This document shows positions 10,136 through 18,942 of a DNA stretch of 64,000 nt, piece after piece. The notes beneath the pieces were generated by a model, which saw only the letters and a list, made by a program, of their open reading frames with translations, searched no databases and was not told the origin of the DNA. This stretch comes from Rhodoluna limnophila (GTDB taxonomy: Bacteria > Actinomycetota > Actinomycetes > Actinomycetales > Microbacteriaceae), in assembly GCF_005845365.1 (NCBI RefSeq), contig NZ_CP040509.1, positions 806,001-870,000 on the forward strand. Reading direction: 5' to 3'. Each line of letters begins with the position of its first letter. Position 1 is the stretch's first letter. The position numbers and the translations under genes are program-made.

Positions 10136-11089
10136 CTAACCGACCTGAGTGACCGTAAGAATCGTCGAAGGTATGCCCGGTCTAACCAGCGGACTGGTTT
10201 GAGGCGCAACACCCTCTACCCGGATACTTCCCTCACTTGAGGCCCATAATAGCTCTGCGTATTTGCCAGAACCCGCTTCGATGTAAATCATAAAGTTCCA
10301 AGCGGCCACGATGGCACCTCCGGCTGCTGCACTGGTTGGGACGATGAAGGTGGTATTAGTCCAAGCGACGTCCGTGCCGTCTTTACGAGCCCAAATTTCT
10401 ACGATATCGTCGCCGGTGTTTTTCTTATCAAAAACGCTAGAAAACTGGATGTTGTAAAAACCCGTCTTGGTCACTGTGATTTTTGAACCGTCCACAATAG
10501 AAATGCCGTTAGCCACGGGCTCGCCATTTTGATAGGTCGAATTCAGCTTAATTACATGTGGAACGTTGACATTGGTAATGGCCGTTCCGCCCCAAGTAGA
10601 AGGCGCTAGATCATCGACCGTGTTGTAGTGACTTGCAGTGTCGTAAAAGGCACCAAACAACGGAACCAGCCCAGCTGCACCTGCCGCTCCGGTGGCACCG
10701 GTAGCTCCGGTGGCTCCAGCAGGCCCCGCAGGACCGGTTGGCCCTGTCGCACCGGTTGAGCCCGAACCGTCACGTCCCGCCGGTCCAACTAGAGTTTTGA
10801 TCCACTCGGAAACTGTTCCGGCAAACCCATTCTGCTGGGCCAGCTCAAAGTTTGAATAGCCGCGCTCTCCCTGAACGGCTGAAGTGTTGATCAGAACGCG
10901 TTTTTCTCCGGTGGCGCATTTGGTTCGCAAAAACACCTGTCCGGTTTTGGCTTTGAAGCAAGCGTATGTTCCCGCAGAGGCAGCATTTGATGCCGCAAAA
11001 TTTGAATCGACGACAAGCCAAGCAGTTACCGACACTATCGCCGCAATGGTGGCTGCTATTCCACCCGTCAGAACATGATGCTTGTGCAT
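10136..11089 (-). CDS. Secreted collagen-like protein with C1q/BclA-like C-terminal domain
   Basis: A 317-residue surface or secreted protein. Residues 8-28 are a hydrophobic signal or anchor segment. Residues 40-100 form a small domain with Cys44 and Cys58 (YACFKAKTG and RTKCATGEKR), a module seen at the start of other actinobacterial collagen-like proteins. Residues 102-140 are Gly-X-Y triplets rich in GAT, GPT and GPA, broken once around DGSGS. Residues 141-317 form a beta-rich domain (FYNIQFSSVF, AWNFMIYIEAG) resembling the trimeric C1q/TNF or BclA-tip fold by pattern. Such proteins normally trimerise through the collagen stalk. The ribosome binding site GGGGGG precedes the ATG. The gene stands alone between clpP1 and tig; function is unknown, and adhesion or surface filament formation is inference. 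Confidence 0.75.
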   Translation of the reverse strand: MHKHHVLTGGIAATIAAIVSVTAWLVVDSNFAASNAASAGTYACFKAKTGQVFLRTKCATGEKRVLINTSAVQGERGYSNFELAQQNGFAGTVSEWIKTLVGPAGRDGSGSTGATGPTGPAGPAGATGATGATGAAGAAGLVPLFGAFYDTASHYNTVDDLAPSTWGGTAITNVNVPHVIKLNSTYQNGEPVANGISIVDGSKITVTKTGFYNIQFSSVFDKKNTGDDIVEIWARKDGTDVAWTNTTFIVPTSAAAGGAIVAAWNFMIYIEAGSGKYAELLWASSEGSIRVEGVAPQTSPLVRPGIPSTILTVTQVG

Positions 11090-11134
11090 GATTCCCCCCA
11101 GAATCTACTCGTACCGCAAGGCTACAGCCAAAAG

Positions 11135-11163
11135 AAAAGCCCCGTCACAGTGACGGGGCTTTT
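11135..11163 (-). terminator. Intrinsic terminator of tig
   Basis: A perfect 13-bp inverted repeat (AAAAGCCCCGTCA with TGACGGGGCTTTT) with a three-base loop. On the minus strand it ends in TTTTCTTTT. It lies 14 bases past the tig stop and ahead of the collagen-like gene, so the latter needs its own promoter. Confidence 0.92.
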
Positions 11164-11176
11164 CAAAAAGCTATCT

Positions 11177-12493
11177 TTAGTCGTGGTCGTGACCTTCGTG
11201 GTCATCTGCAACCTGAACATCAGACTTGGTGAATTCAGATAGATCTACAGCCTTACCCTTTGAGTCGGTAACTGTTGCAGCCTCCAGAACCACGGTAAGC
11301 GCCTTGCGACGAGCAACCTCGGCTACGAACATCGGCACCTGGCCCTGCTCGCTGATTGCCTTGATGAAGTCATTCGGAGTCATTCCGTACTGCTGTGATG
11401 CCTGAACTAGGTACTGAAGCAACTCCTGCTCAGAGACCTTAAGCTCTTCCTTCTCAGCAATTGCGTCTAGCAACATCTGGACCTTGAATGAGCGGGTGCT
11501 CTGCTCAAGAACTTCGGCACGGTGCTTGTCATCTTCCAGACGGCCCTCGCCCTCAAGGTGGCGATTAACGTCAGCCTGAACAAGTTCATCTGAAACAGGA
11601 ACATCGATTAGCTCGAGCAACTTGTCGGTAACCAAGTCGCGAGCCTGAATGCCCTGACCGTAGGTCTTTGAGCGCTCGATCTGCTTTTCAAGGTCAGCCT
11701 TTAGTTCAGCGATGGTGTCAAACTCGCTGGCTAGCTGAGCAAATGCGTCGTCAGCAGTTGGGAGCTCGCGCTCCTTGACAGCGGTAAGGGTTACTGAAAT
11801 CTCAGCTTCGTTGCCAGCCTGGTCGCCGCCAACCAACTTTGACTTGAAGGTGGTTGATTCACCGGCGGTCAAAGTGTCAAGGGCCTCGTCGATTCCGTCA
11901 AGCAGGTTGCCTGAGCCAACCTCGTATGAGATGTTCTCTGCTGAGTCGATGGTCTTGCCATCAATGGCAGCAACTAGGTCGATGGTGGTGAAGTCACCCT
12001 TCTTGGCAGGGCGCTCTACGGTCTTCAAAGTTCCAAAGCGGGCGCGAAGAGCGTCAAGCTCCTCCTCAACTTCCTTGGCCTCAACCTTGATGTCGTCAAC
12101 CTTGACGGCTAGACCCTTGTACTCCTTGAGCTCTAGCTCAGGACGAACCTCAACCTCGATCTCAACGATCAAGTTACCTTCGAAGGTGTTCTCGTCTGGG
12201 CTCTGCTTGATGTCTGCAGAAGGCTGGCCAAGAGGGCGCAGTTTGCTCTCTTCTAGGGCCTGGCGGTAGACCGAGTCAAGACCGTCGTTGATGGCGTGAG
12301 CCAACACAGCTGGGCGACCAACGCGCTGGTCAAGAATTGCAGCAGGAACCTTACCCTTACGGAAGCCAGGAATGTTTACGCTCTCTGCGATGTGCTCGTA
12401 GGCGTGGTCGATGCTTGGGCGGAACTCCTCTGGAGTCACCTCAATAGTCAGCTTCGCGCGAGTTGGCTTGATGTGTTCTACTGCAGTTTTCAA
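11177..12493 (-). CDS. tig: Trigger factor, ribosome-associated chaperone and peptidyl-prolyl isomerase
   Basis: A 438-residue chaperone that binds nascent chains at the ribosome exit tunnel. The ribosome-binding signature GFRKGKVP is at residues 43-50 of the N-terminal domain. A FKBP-like isomerase domain occupies the middle, and the alpha-helical C-terminal domain ends in an acidic, His-rich tail (DDHEGHDHD) that might bind metal. The start is TTG at 12493, with AGGAG at the right spacing; reading further upstream runs into tRNA-Pro and is not credible. The tRNA lies on the same strand 89 bases ahead, so the two may share a transcript cut by RNase P and RNase Z. Confidence 0.96.
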   Translation of the reverse strand: MKTAVEHIKPTRAKLTIEVTPEEFRPSIDHAYEHIAESVNIPGFRKGKVPAAILDQRVGRPAVLAHAINDGLDSVYRQALEESKLRPLGQPSADIKQSPDENTFEGNLIVEIEVEVRPELELKEYKGLAVKVDDIKVEAKEVEEELDALRARFGTLKTVERPAKKGDFTTIDLVAAIDGKTIDSAENISYEVGSGNLLDGIDEALDTLTAGESTTFKSKLVGGDQAGNEAEISVTLTAVKERELPTADDAFAQLASEFDTIAELKADLEKQIERSKTYGQGIQARDLVTDKLLELIDVPVSDELVQADVNRHLEGEGRLEDDKHRAEVLEQSTRSFKVQMLLDAIAEKEELKVSEQELLQYLVQASQQYGMTPNDFIKAISEQGQVPMFVAEVARRKALTVVLEAATVTDSKGKAVDLSEFTKSDVQVADDHEGHDHD

Positions 12494-12581
12494 GGGTTTC
12501 TCCTGATTTTGAAAATGGCCCGCCTCCGTAGGAAGACGAGCCGGTTTTATTTCAATGGCCCATAAGTGGCGATGGACCTTT

Positions 12582-12657
12582 TGGTCGGGGTGACAGGACT
12601 CGAACCTGCGATATCCTGCTCCCAAAGCAGGCGCGCTAGCCACTACGCTACACCCCG
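12582..12657 (-). tRNA. tRNA-Pro (anticodon TGG)
   Basis: The minus strand folds as a cloverleaf. The acceptor CGGGGTG pairs with CACCCCG, the anticodon stem CCTGC/GCAGG encloses TTTGGGA with anticodon TGG, and the T arm contains GGTTCGAGTCC. Discriminator A is followed by an encoded CCA (complement of 12582-12584). It decodes CCA and, through wobble, other proline codons. Confidence 0.96.
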
Positions 12658-12757
12658 GTGGTTTCTTCAGAAATTTCTCTCTGACTGAACAACCTCAGTA
12701 ATACTATCCCATAGAATGGTCTTGTTGCGCCGATTTACAAAAATCGGTTCAGTACCC

Positions 12758-12828
12758 GCGGGCGTAGCTCAATGGTAGAGCCTCAGTCTTCCAAACTGAT
12801 GGTGCGGGTTCGATTCCCGTCGCCCGCT
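12758..12828 (+). tRNA. tRNA-Gly (anticodon TCC)
   Basis: The acceptor GCGGGCG pairs with CGCCCGC, and the anticodon loop CTTCCAA carries TCC inside the stem TCAGT/ACTGA. The T arm is GGGTTCGATTCCC and the discriminator is T. CCA is not encoded. It is divergent from tRNA-Pro with about 100 bases between them. Confidence 0.96.
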
Positions 12829-12856
12829 CTGGCAAGTAATTGCTTGAGTTTCAAAT

Positions 12857-12887
12857 AAAAAAGACCTCCTCCGGGAGGTCTTTTTTT
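12857..12887. terminator. Bidirectional terminator for tRNA-Gly and the nei operon
   Basis: AAAAAGACCTCC pairs with GGAGGTCTTTTT around a TCCG-type loop. T-runs are present on both strands, so it can stop tRNA-Gly rightward and the glycosylase operon leftward. Confidence 0.9.
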
Positions 12888-12915
12888 GTTTGAACGCGGA
12901 TGCCCTATTAACCAA

Positions 12916-13716
12916 TTAGTCCTGGCATTTGGAACAAAAGTAGAGCTTTCGAGTGGCCATTATTTCGATTGAAATGTTTGTTCCGCAAACTCGACAAGGT
13001 AGCCCCTCGCGCTTGTAGACAAAATTGCGATCTGCCTTTTTCGGCTTCTTGGTAAGCAATTCATCTCGGGTAATCATGAATCCGGTTTTCACTCCAACCT
13101 TCATGAGCTCGACAGAGTCTCGCCAGATGCTCTCAACCAATTCCGTAGGTACCGCATTGCCTGGGGTGAACGGGCTGATTCCGGCTCTAAAGAGAATCTC
13201 GGCCCGATATACATTTCCGATTCCGGCAATAACTTCCTGATTCATCAACAGTTGGCCTATGGATGTTCTGGAGGCACGAACTCGCTCAACGAACCTGGCA
13301 AGTTCTACGAAATCAGGGTCTGGATTGAGCGGATCTGGCCCCAGCCTCCGCTCTACAAGTTCTGCCTCGACTGCCGAAATTACCTCGCAAACTGTCGGCC
13401 CCCGAAGATCGGCCAAAACCGCACCGTTGAAGAATCTTGCACGAACCTGGCCGACCGGCTCCGGCACGGCATCGGGGTTCACGTTAGACCAGCTCCACTT
13501 TCCGTAAATGCCCAGATGGATTCGAAGAATTAGGTCATTGTCAAACCGCAGGAATAACTGCTTACCGATGGCTTTTGCTCGGGTGAGATTGCGATCAGAG
13601 ACTAATCGAGCAGAATCTGAGAACCTGCCCTGTGGCGAGGTTATGACCAAACGCGTGCCCGCGAACTTCTTATTGAACTCGTTGGCCGTTCTATGGACCG
13701 TGTGACCTTCAGGCAC
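12916..13716 (-). CDS. nei: Fpg/Nei family DNA glycosylase (endonuclease VIII-like)
   Basis: A 266-residue base-excision repair enzyme with glycosylase and beta/delta-lyase activity. The mature N-terminus after Met is Pro2-Glu3 (PEGHTVHR), the catalytic proline nucleophile and glutamate. The helix-two-turn-helix motif is in the QLLMNQEVIAGIGNVYR region. The C-terminal zinc finger has Cys241, Cys244, Cys261 and Cys264. PEGHTVHR rather than PELPEVE points to the actinobacterial Nei branch, which removes oxidised pyrimidines, rather than MutM/Fpg. It is last in an antiporter-rpiB-nei operon (eight-base gap to rpiB), ending at the hairpin 12857-12887. Substrate preference cannot be fixed from sequence alone. 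Confidence 0.9.
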   Translation of the reverse strand: MPEGHTVHRTANEFNKKFAGTRLVITSPQGRFSDSARLVSDRNLTRAKAIGKQLFLRFDNDLILRIHLGIYGKWSWSNVNPDAVPEPVGQVRARFFNGAVLADLRGPTVCEVISAVEAELVERRLGPDPLNPDPDFVELARFVERVRASRTSIGQLLMNQEVIAGIGNVYRAEILFRAGISPFTPGNAVPTELVESIWRDSVELMKVGVKTGFMITRDELLTKKPKKADRNFVYKREGLPCRVCGTNISIEIMATRKLYFCSKCQD

Positions 13717-13724
13717 CTAAGCCC

Positions 13725-14195
13725 CTAGAGGATGTCGCCGGTTTGCTCGTAGGTTGCAATTTTCGCGATGCGACGCTGGTGGCGTTCATCTTGACTGAAT
13801 GGCTCGCCGATGAAAAGTTCGATAAGTCGTAGGACTTCGTCAGGTGAGTGCTGACGAGCTCCAACTGCAATTACGTTGGCATCATTGTGCTGACGGGCTA
13901 AAACAGCCGTTGACTCATTCCAGGCCAAGGCTGCACGAATGCCCTTGACTTTGTTAGCAGCGATTTGCTCACCGTTACCAGACCCGCCTAGGACAATACC
14001 GAGCGACTGAACCTGGGCCTGCTGATCCGCTACAACGGCAAGCGCAGCATTGATGCAAAAGCTTGGATAGTCATCAAGTGGGTCGTAGGACGATGGGCCG
14101 TGATCAAAAACTTCGTGACCCATTTTGGTCAATTCACGAATCAAAAAGTGGCTTAGTTCGAGACCTGCGTGATCGGTTGCAATATGAATGCGCAT
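13725..14195 (-). CDS. rpiB: Ribose-5-phosphate isomerase B
   Basis: A 156-residue LacAB/RpiB-family enzyme that interconverts ribose 5-phosphate and ribulose 5-phosphate in the pentose phosphate pathway. The phosphate and active-site segments are TDHAG at 8-12 and GGSGNGE at 70-76, the actinobacterial variant of the GTGIG loop. RAALAWN and GARQHSPDE follow in the expected order. It starts two bases after the antiporter stop and ends eight bases before nei, so it is in the middle of a tight operon. The C-terminal extension (RHQRRIAKIATYE) is normal for actinobacterial members. Confidence 0.95.
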   Translation of the reverse strand: MRIHIATDHAGLELSHFLIRELTKMGHEVFDHGPSSYDPLDDYPSFCINAALAVVADQQAQVQSLGIVLGGSGNGEQIAANKVKGIRAALAWNESTAVLARQHNDANVIAVGARQHSPDEVLRLIELFIGEPFSQDERHQRRIAKIATYEQTGDIL

Positions 14196-14197
14196 GC

Positions 14198-15397
14198 TTA
14201 AAGTTTAGGCTTCTTTTTAGCCCGAGCCTTTTCAAAGCTGCTCCTAAAAGACCGCAAAGCAATTGAAGCTGCGAGTGAAGTGAGCAAAACGTAAGTAATC
14301 GTCAAAGCCTGCAATTGCCCACCAAAACTGGTGCTGGCGGCAAGGCCGGCGATCACGATTGAGAACTCACCTCTTGGGATCAGGAATGCCCCCGCACGTT
14401 TCCACGCGTTGCCGTCTGACATGTCGCGGGCGATATTCCAGCCCACATACATTTTTCCGGCAATACCAAGGGCAGTAAGAACAACGGCCAGCGGGAGCAC
14501 GTCAATCATCTCGGCCGGAGAAACGCTCAAGCCAAAGAACAGGAAGAAAATCGCTGCAAACAAATCTCTGAGCGGCGCCAACCTGAGACGAACTGCATGG
14601 GCAACCTCACCGGTAAGCGCTAGCCCGACCAAAAACGCGGCAACTGCCGAGGAAAACCCAACCAATTCAGCGGAACCAGCGGCCAGAAGCGCAGCACCAA
14701 AAACTGTCAAGAGCAAGCCACCCTGTGCCTGAGTGTTGATCAGTTTTCCGAGAGCGTTTTCTCCGCGGAACGAAATCAATAGCGCCACAGCCGTAACCAG
14801 GATTGCAACCGTCACTGAAATAAAGCCAGCGATGGCGCCTGCTCCGGTAACCAGAGTGGTCAGTAAAGGAAGGTATGGAGCTAGCGTCAGGTCTTCGACA
14901 ACCAAAACTGTGGTTACCCGGCGCGAAACCTCAGACCGCTGCCAGCCAGTCTCCTTCATCATCTGGGCTGCGATTCCAGAAGAGCTCACATAGGTGATTC
15001 CTCCGAGCACAACGGCCCCCAAAATTCCCCAACCTAGAAGCAAACCGATTAGAGCACCGGGAACCGCATTCAAAAAGAAGTCAATGGCACCAATCGACTT
15101 GCGTTCCATAAATGCTGCCGCAAGGTTTGGGCCGGAGTGCTCAAGACCGAGCATGAGCAGCAAAAGAATGGCACCGAGCTGGGCACCGGTATCTAGAAAG
15201 GTTTCACTCAAATCAAGCGGAACCAGACCGCCTTTTCCGAGCGAAAGTCCGATTACCAAATAGAACGGGACAACTGAAAGTTTTACTTTTACCGCAACGA
15301 AAGCTGCAACGCCCAGGACTAGCAAAACCAGACCGATTTCTGCAAGGGCCATGCTTTCGACCCAGGTTGAATTTGTTGCAGTAATCGGTGACCCCAT
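14198..15397 (-). CDS. CPA2-family cation:proton antiporter (KefB/NapA-like)
   Basis: A 399-residue polytopic inner-membrane protein with about eleven hydrophobic segments. Family-typical patterns include LGLEHSGPNLAAAF, GAVVLGGITYVSSSGIAAQM, VVEDLTLAPYLPLL and a late AGAFLIPRGEFSIVIAGLA segment, which carries the charged residue used in ion exchange. No RCK/TrkA-N regulatory domain follows, so it is the transporter core only. I place the start at ATG 15397: the minus strand has GATAAT exactly six bases ahead, implying a leaderless transcript. An internal Met at 15353 is an alternative. K+ versus Na+ specificity is not determinable. It heads the operon with rpiB and nei. Confidence 0.85.
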   Translation of the reverse strand: MGSPITATNSTWVESMALAEIGLVLLVLGVAAFVAVKVKLSVVPFYLVIGLSLGKGGLVPLDLSETFLDTGAQLGAILLLLMLGLEHSGPNLAAAFMERKSIGAIDFFLNAVPGALIGLLLGWGILGAVVLGGITYVSSSGIAAQMMKETGWQRSEVSRRVTTVLVVEDLTLAPYLPLLTTLVTGAGAIAGFISVTVAILVTAVALLISFRGENALGKLINTQAQGGLLLTVFGAALLAAGSAELVGFSSAVAAFLVGLALTGEVAHAVRLRLAPLRDLFAAIFFLFFGLSVSPAEMIDVLPLAVVLTALGIAGKMYVGWNIARDMSDGNAWKRAGAFLIPRGEFSIVIAGLAASTSFGGQLQALTITYVLLTSLAASIALRSFRSSFEKARAKKKPKL

Positions 15398-15403
15398 CAA
15401 ACG

Positions 15404-15409
15404 ATTATC
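15404..15409 (-). promoter_or_regulatory. -10 element of the antiporter-rpiB-nei operon
   Basis: GATAAT on the minus strand, followed by the six-base spacer CGTTTG and the ATG at 15397. The spacing puts the transcription start on the start codon (leaderless). No clear -35 is visible. Confidence 0.5.
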
Positions 15410-15428
15410 CCTTATAAATCACAGCGAT

Positions 15429-15434
15429 TAGGCT
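15429..15434 (+). promoter_or_regulatory. Probable -10 element of pepN
   Basis: TAGGCT on the plus strand lies 35 bases before the pepN ATG, leaving a short leader that contains the GGAGAG ribosome binding site. The motif matches the TAGNNT elements seen ahead of other genes in the window. Confidence 0.4.
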
Positions 15435-15468
15435 AGCCCTGTCTAATAAACCGATGCTTGGAGAGACG

Positions 15469-18024
15469 ATGCCTGGAGAGAACCTCACCCGTAAAGAGGC
15501 GCAAGAGCGCGCTGAACTTATCAAGGTTGCAAGCTATGAGGTTAAGTTGGACCTCACTACCGGCGACAAAACTTTTAGTTCCAGCACCCGCGTAAAGTTT
15601 TCAGCTAATCAGCCAGGCGCAAGCACCTTTATCGATGCAATTACCGAATCAGTTGAGCGTGTTTACCTAAACGGCCATGAGCTTGACCCGGCTGAGGTTT
15701 CGGATGGTGTTCGAATTCTGCTGCCGAATCTCGAGGCCGAAAACGACCTCTTGATTGAAGCCAAGGCAATTTACATGAATACCGGTGAGGGCCTTCACCG
15801 ATTTGTCGACCCAGTTGACAACGAGGTCTATCTCTACAGTCAATTCGAAGTTCCTGATTCTCGACGCATGTATGCGGTTTTCGAGCAGCCTGACCTAAAA
15901 GCAAAATTCAAATTTGCTGTCACCGCTCCGACCGCGTGGAAGGTTATTTCAAACCAACCGACTGAGTCAGTCGAAACCCTTGAACTAGGCAAATCAACAT
16001 GGACATTCAAGCCGACTCCGGTTATCTCGAGTTACATCACTGCTCTAATTGCTGGCCCGTACACCGAGATTCGCAGCGAACTCACTAGCGCCGATGGCCG
16101 AGTGATTCCCCTAGGTGTCTTCTGCCGAGCCTCGTTGGCCGAATTCATGGACGCCGATTACGTGTTTGAAAAAACTCGACAGGGATTTGAATTTTACGAA
16201 AAGGCTTTTGATCAGCCATACCCATTCGAAAAGTACGATCAGCTATTCGTTCCAGAATTCAACGCCGGCGCAATGGAAAACGCTGGAGCGGTTACCTTCA
16301 CCGAAACCTACGTATTTAGGTCCAAGGTGACTGACGCAATTCGCGAACGCCGCGTGGTCACAATTTTGCACGAGCTGGCTCACATGTGGTTCGGCGACCT
16401 GGTCACAATGAAGTGGTGGAATGACCTCTGGCTCAACGAGTCTTTTGCCGAGTATGCCTCGACATTGGCCACGGCCGAAGCCACCGAATGGAAAGGCGCC
16501 TGGACAACCTTCACCGCGCTTGAAAAGTCATGGGCTTACCGCCAGGATCAACTTCCGTCCACCCACCCGATCGTCGCTGAAATCAACGACCTCGCTGATG
16601 TTCAGGTTAACTTCGACGGAATCACCTACGCCAAGGGTGCATCGGTGTTGAAGCAGTTGGTTGCTTGGGTAGGCCAAGAGAAATTTCTTGCCGGTGTTGC
16701 GCAGTATTTCAAAAAGCATGCCTTTGGAAACACTGAGCTCGAGGACCTTTTGGTTGAGCTCGAGGAGACTTCAGGTCGAGAACTGCGTAGTTGGTCAAAG
16801 CTATGGCTCGAGACAGCCGGAGTGAACACCCTCCGCCCTGATATTTCAACTGATGACTCTGGAATCATCACTAGCTTTGCTGTGACTCAAACTGCCGTGC
16901 CTGATTACCCGACCATTCGCCCTCACCGAATGGCCATCGGCTTCTACAACCTCATTGACGGAAAACTCCAGCGTGAACACCGAGTTGAGCTGGACGTAGA
17001 CGGAAGCCGCACCGAAGTTAGCCAGTTGGTGGGCCTTCAGCGCCCTGACCTCGTTCTACTCAATGACGATGATCTGGCGTACGCGAAAATTCGACTCGAC
17101 GACAAGTCTTGGAACACTGCCCTCGAACACTTGAGCAGTTTTGAAGATTCATTGGCCCGCACATTGATTTGGGGGGCCGCATGGGATGCCACTCGCGACG
17201 CCGAAGCAAGCCCGCGTGACTTTATCAAGCTGGTACTCAACAACATCGGTAAAGAGACCGAATCCACAACGATGCTCACCTTGCTGCGTCAACTAATCAC
17301 AGCCGGAAACATGTTTGTGGCTGAAGAGCACCGCGCCGAGACTCTCAAGGAAATCGGAGTTGGCCTTTTGAACCTGGCACGTGAGGCCGAAGCCGGTTCA
17401 GACGCCCAGTTGCAGTTCACGAAATTCTTTGCGCAATTTGCTAGCGGCTCGGATCAGCTTGACGCCCTAGCTGCCATTTTGAATGGAGAGGAGCAGCTGG
17501 CCGGCCTGGCGATCGATGCAGACCTGCGCTGGGAGTTGCTAACCGGCCTGACGGTTGGCGGGCGAGCCGGAAAGACACGGCTTGACCAAGAGCTTGCTGC
17601 AGACAACACATCCAACGGTCAGCGAGCACATGCCGCGGCGGTGGCAGCGATTCCGACTGCAGAGGCAAAAACCGCAGCTTGGCACCAACTTACCGAGACC
17701 AATGAGCTTTCGAATGTGCTGGTGAACGCTGCGAGCCTTGGATTTGTTCGGACCCAGGATGTCAGCCTGTTGGAACCATTCGTTGACAAGTATTTTGAAA
17801 ATGCAGTGCGTATCTGGACTAGCAACACGTTCAAAATCGCCGAGTACCTCATGGAAAATCTGTACCCGGCAGTTCTGGCCAACGATTCGTTGGCCAGCAA
17901 GACCAGAGAATGGCTTGACCGCCCCGAGATTGTCGAAATTCCAGCGCTTCGAAGAATTTTGGTAGAAAACCTCGCTAACGTGGAGCGCGCGTTGAAGGCA
18001 CAAAAAAGAGATTTGGAGTCGTAA
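15469..18024 (+). CDS. pepN: Aminopeptidase N (M1 zinc metallopeptidase)
   Basis: An 851-residue cytoplasmic enzyme that removes N-terminal residues from peptides, probably completing turnover of Clp products. The substrate-anchoring GAMEN motif is at 267-271. The zinc site HELAH is at 301-305, with the third ligand Glu in LWLNESFAE at about 324; a catalytic Tyr should lie further downstream. The ERAP1-like helical C-terminal domain follows. The start at ATG 15469 is fixed by GGAGAG three bases ahead and by MPGENLTRKEA, the usual actinobacterial N-terminus; an upstream in-frame ATG at 15454 precedes the ribosome binding site. It is followed without a gap by mscS. Confidence 0.95.
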   Translation: MPGENLTRKEAQERAELIKVASYEVKLDLTTGDKTFSSSTRVKFSANQPGASTFIDAITESVERVYLNGHELDPAEVSDGVRILLPNLEAENDLLIEAKAIYMNTGEGLHRFVDPVDNEVYLYSQFEVPDSRRMYAVFEQPDLKAKFKFAVTAPTAWKVISNQPTESVETLELGKSTWTFKPTPVISSYITALIAGPYTEIRSELTSADGRVIPLGVFCRASLAEFMDADYVFEKTRQGFEFYEKAFDQPYPFEKYDQLFVPEFNAGAMENAGAVTFTETYVFRSKVTDAIRERRVVTILHELAHMWFGDLVTMKWWNDLWLNESFAEYASTLATAEATEWKGAWTTFTALEKSWAYRQDQLPSTHPIVAEINDLADVQVNFDGITYAKGASVLKQLVAWVGQEKFLAGVAQYFKKHAFGNTELEDLLVELEETSGRELRSWSKLWLETAGVNTLRPDISTDDSGIITSFAVTQTAVPDYPTIRPHRMAIGFYNLIDGKLQREHRVELDVDGSRTEVSQLVGLQRPDLVLLNDDDLAYAKIRLDDKSWNTALEHLSSFEDSLARTLIWGAAWDATRDAEASPRDFIKLVLNNIGKETESTTMLTLLRQLITAGNMFVAEEHRAETLKEIGVGLLNLAREAEAGSDAQLQFTKFFAQFASGSDQLDALAAILNGEEQLAGLAIDADLRWELLTGLTVGGRAGKTRLDQELAADNTSNGQRAHAAAVAAIPTAEAKTAAWHQLTETNELSNVLVNAASLGFVRTQDVSLLEPFVDKYFENAVRIWTSNTFKIAEYLMENLYPAVLANDSLASKTREWLDRPEIVEIPALRRILVENLANVERALKAQKRDLES

Positions 18025-18942
18025 ATGCCAGAGATTACTGCGGCACTTGATTGGTTTGAAACCGCTTGGCGCGACTGGAGCACTCTGATCCGACTTGGGC
18101 TAATCATCTTCGCGGCAATCGTTCTGCGAATCGCTTTGCTGCTGTCGGTGAAGAGAATCGTCGCCGGAATTATTTCGGGCGCCAAAAAAGGCTCAGGCAA
18201 AAAGGCCGCTGCCTCTTCAGATGCTTCTCCCCTAGCCAAGGCTCGACTCGTTCAGCGTGCTCAGACTATGGGTTCGGTGCTTAGCAATTTCATCCGATGG
18301 ACGATTTACATCGTTGCTGTAACCATGATTCTCAGCGAGCTTGGTGTTGCTGTCGGCGCCTTAGTCGCCGGCGCGGGAATCTTGGGTGCCGCGCTAGGTT
18401 TTGGTGCTCAAAGCCTGGTCCGCGACCTAATTACCGGTCTCTTCATCGTCTTCGAGGACCAATACGGGGTTGGTGACTCGGTTGACCTTGGCCAGGCCAC
18501 GGGAGTCGTTGAAAACGTTGGACTGCGAGTAACTCAGGTTCGTGACTCTTCGGGAACGCTTTGGTATGTGCGAAATGGTGAAGTTGTTCGAGTTGGCAAC
18601 TCATCACAGGGCTGGTCACGGGTTGTTTTGGATGTTCCACTGGAGTACCAAACCGACATCGCCAAAGCCACTGCAGCAATCTCTAATGCGGCTGCTCAGA
18701 TTGCACTCGATGAAACTCTCGCTCCGGCACTAATTGGAACTCACGAGGTGTGGGGCATCGAGGCTCTAAACGGCGCCCAGGTGGTCATTCGACTTGCCCA
18801 GCAGGTCAAACCTGAGAAGCAAGATGCAGTTGCACGCGCCATGCGTGCTCAAATCAAGGCGGCGCTGGATAGAGAGCAAATCAAGTTGGCTACCGGTAAC
18901 CAATCGGTGTACGTCGAAATTGCGGGCAAGGCAGCGCAGTAG
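18025..18942 (+). CDS. MscS-family small-conductance mechanosensitive channel
   Basis: A 305-residue inner-membrane channel that releases solutes on hypo-osmotic shock. TM1 spans about residues 20-42, and a basic, Gly/Ala-rich loop (SGAKKGSGKKAAAS) follows. TM2 is near 90-108. The pore-lining TM3 contains GAGILGAALGFGAQSLVRDLITG, the MscS signature, near 113-140. Next comes the beta domain (GDSVDLGQATGVVENVGLRVTQVR) and an alpha/beta C-terminal vestibule. The ATG immediately follows the pepN TAA, and GGAG inside the pepN 3' end serves as ribosome binding site. Exact conductance class is not predictable. Confidence 0.9.
   Translation: MPEITAALDWFETAWRDWSTLIRLGLIIFAAIVLRIALLLSVKRIVAGIISGAKKGSGKKAAASSDASPLAKARLVQRAQTMGSVLSNFIRWTIYIVAVTMILSELGVAVGALVAGAGILGAALGFGAQSLVRDLITGLFIVFEDQYGVGDSVDLGQATGVVENVGLRVTQVRDSSGTLWYVRNGEVVRVGNSSQGWSRVVLDVPLEYQTDIAKATAAISNAAAQIALDETLAPALIGTHEVWGIEALNGAQVVIRLAQQVKPEKQDAVARAMRAQIKAALDREQIKLATGNQSVYVEIAGKAAQ

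Noticed and set aside
12494-12643. An in-frame upstream extension of tig to an ATG at 12643
   Set aside because: It runs through tRNA-Pro on the same strand and ignores the AGGAG ahead of TTG 12493; the extra residues do not look like trigger factor.
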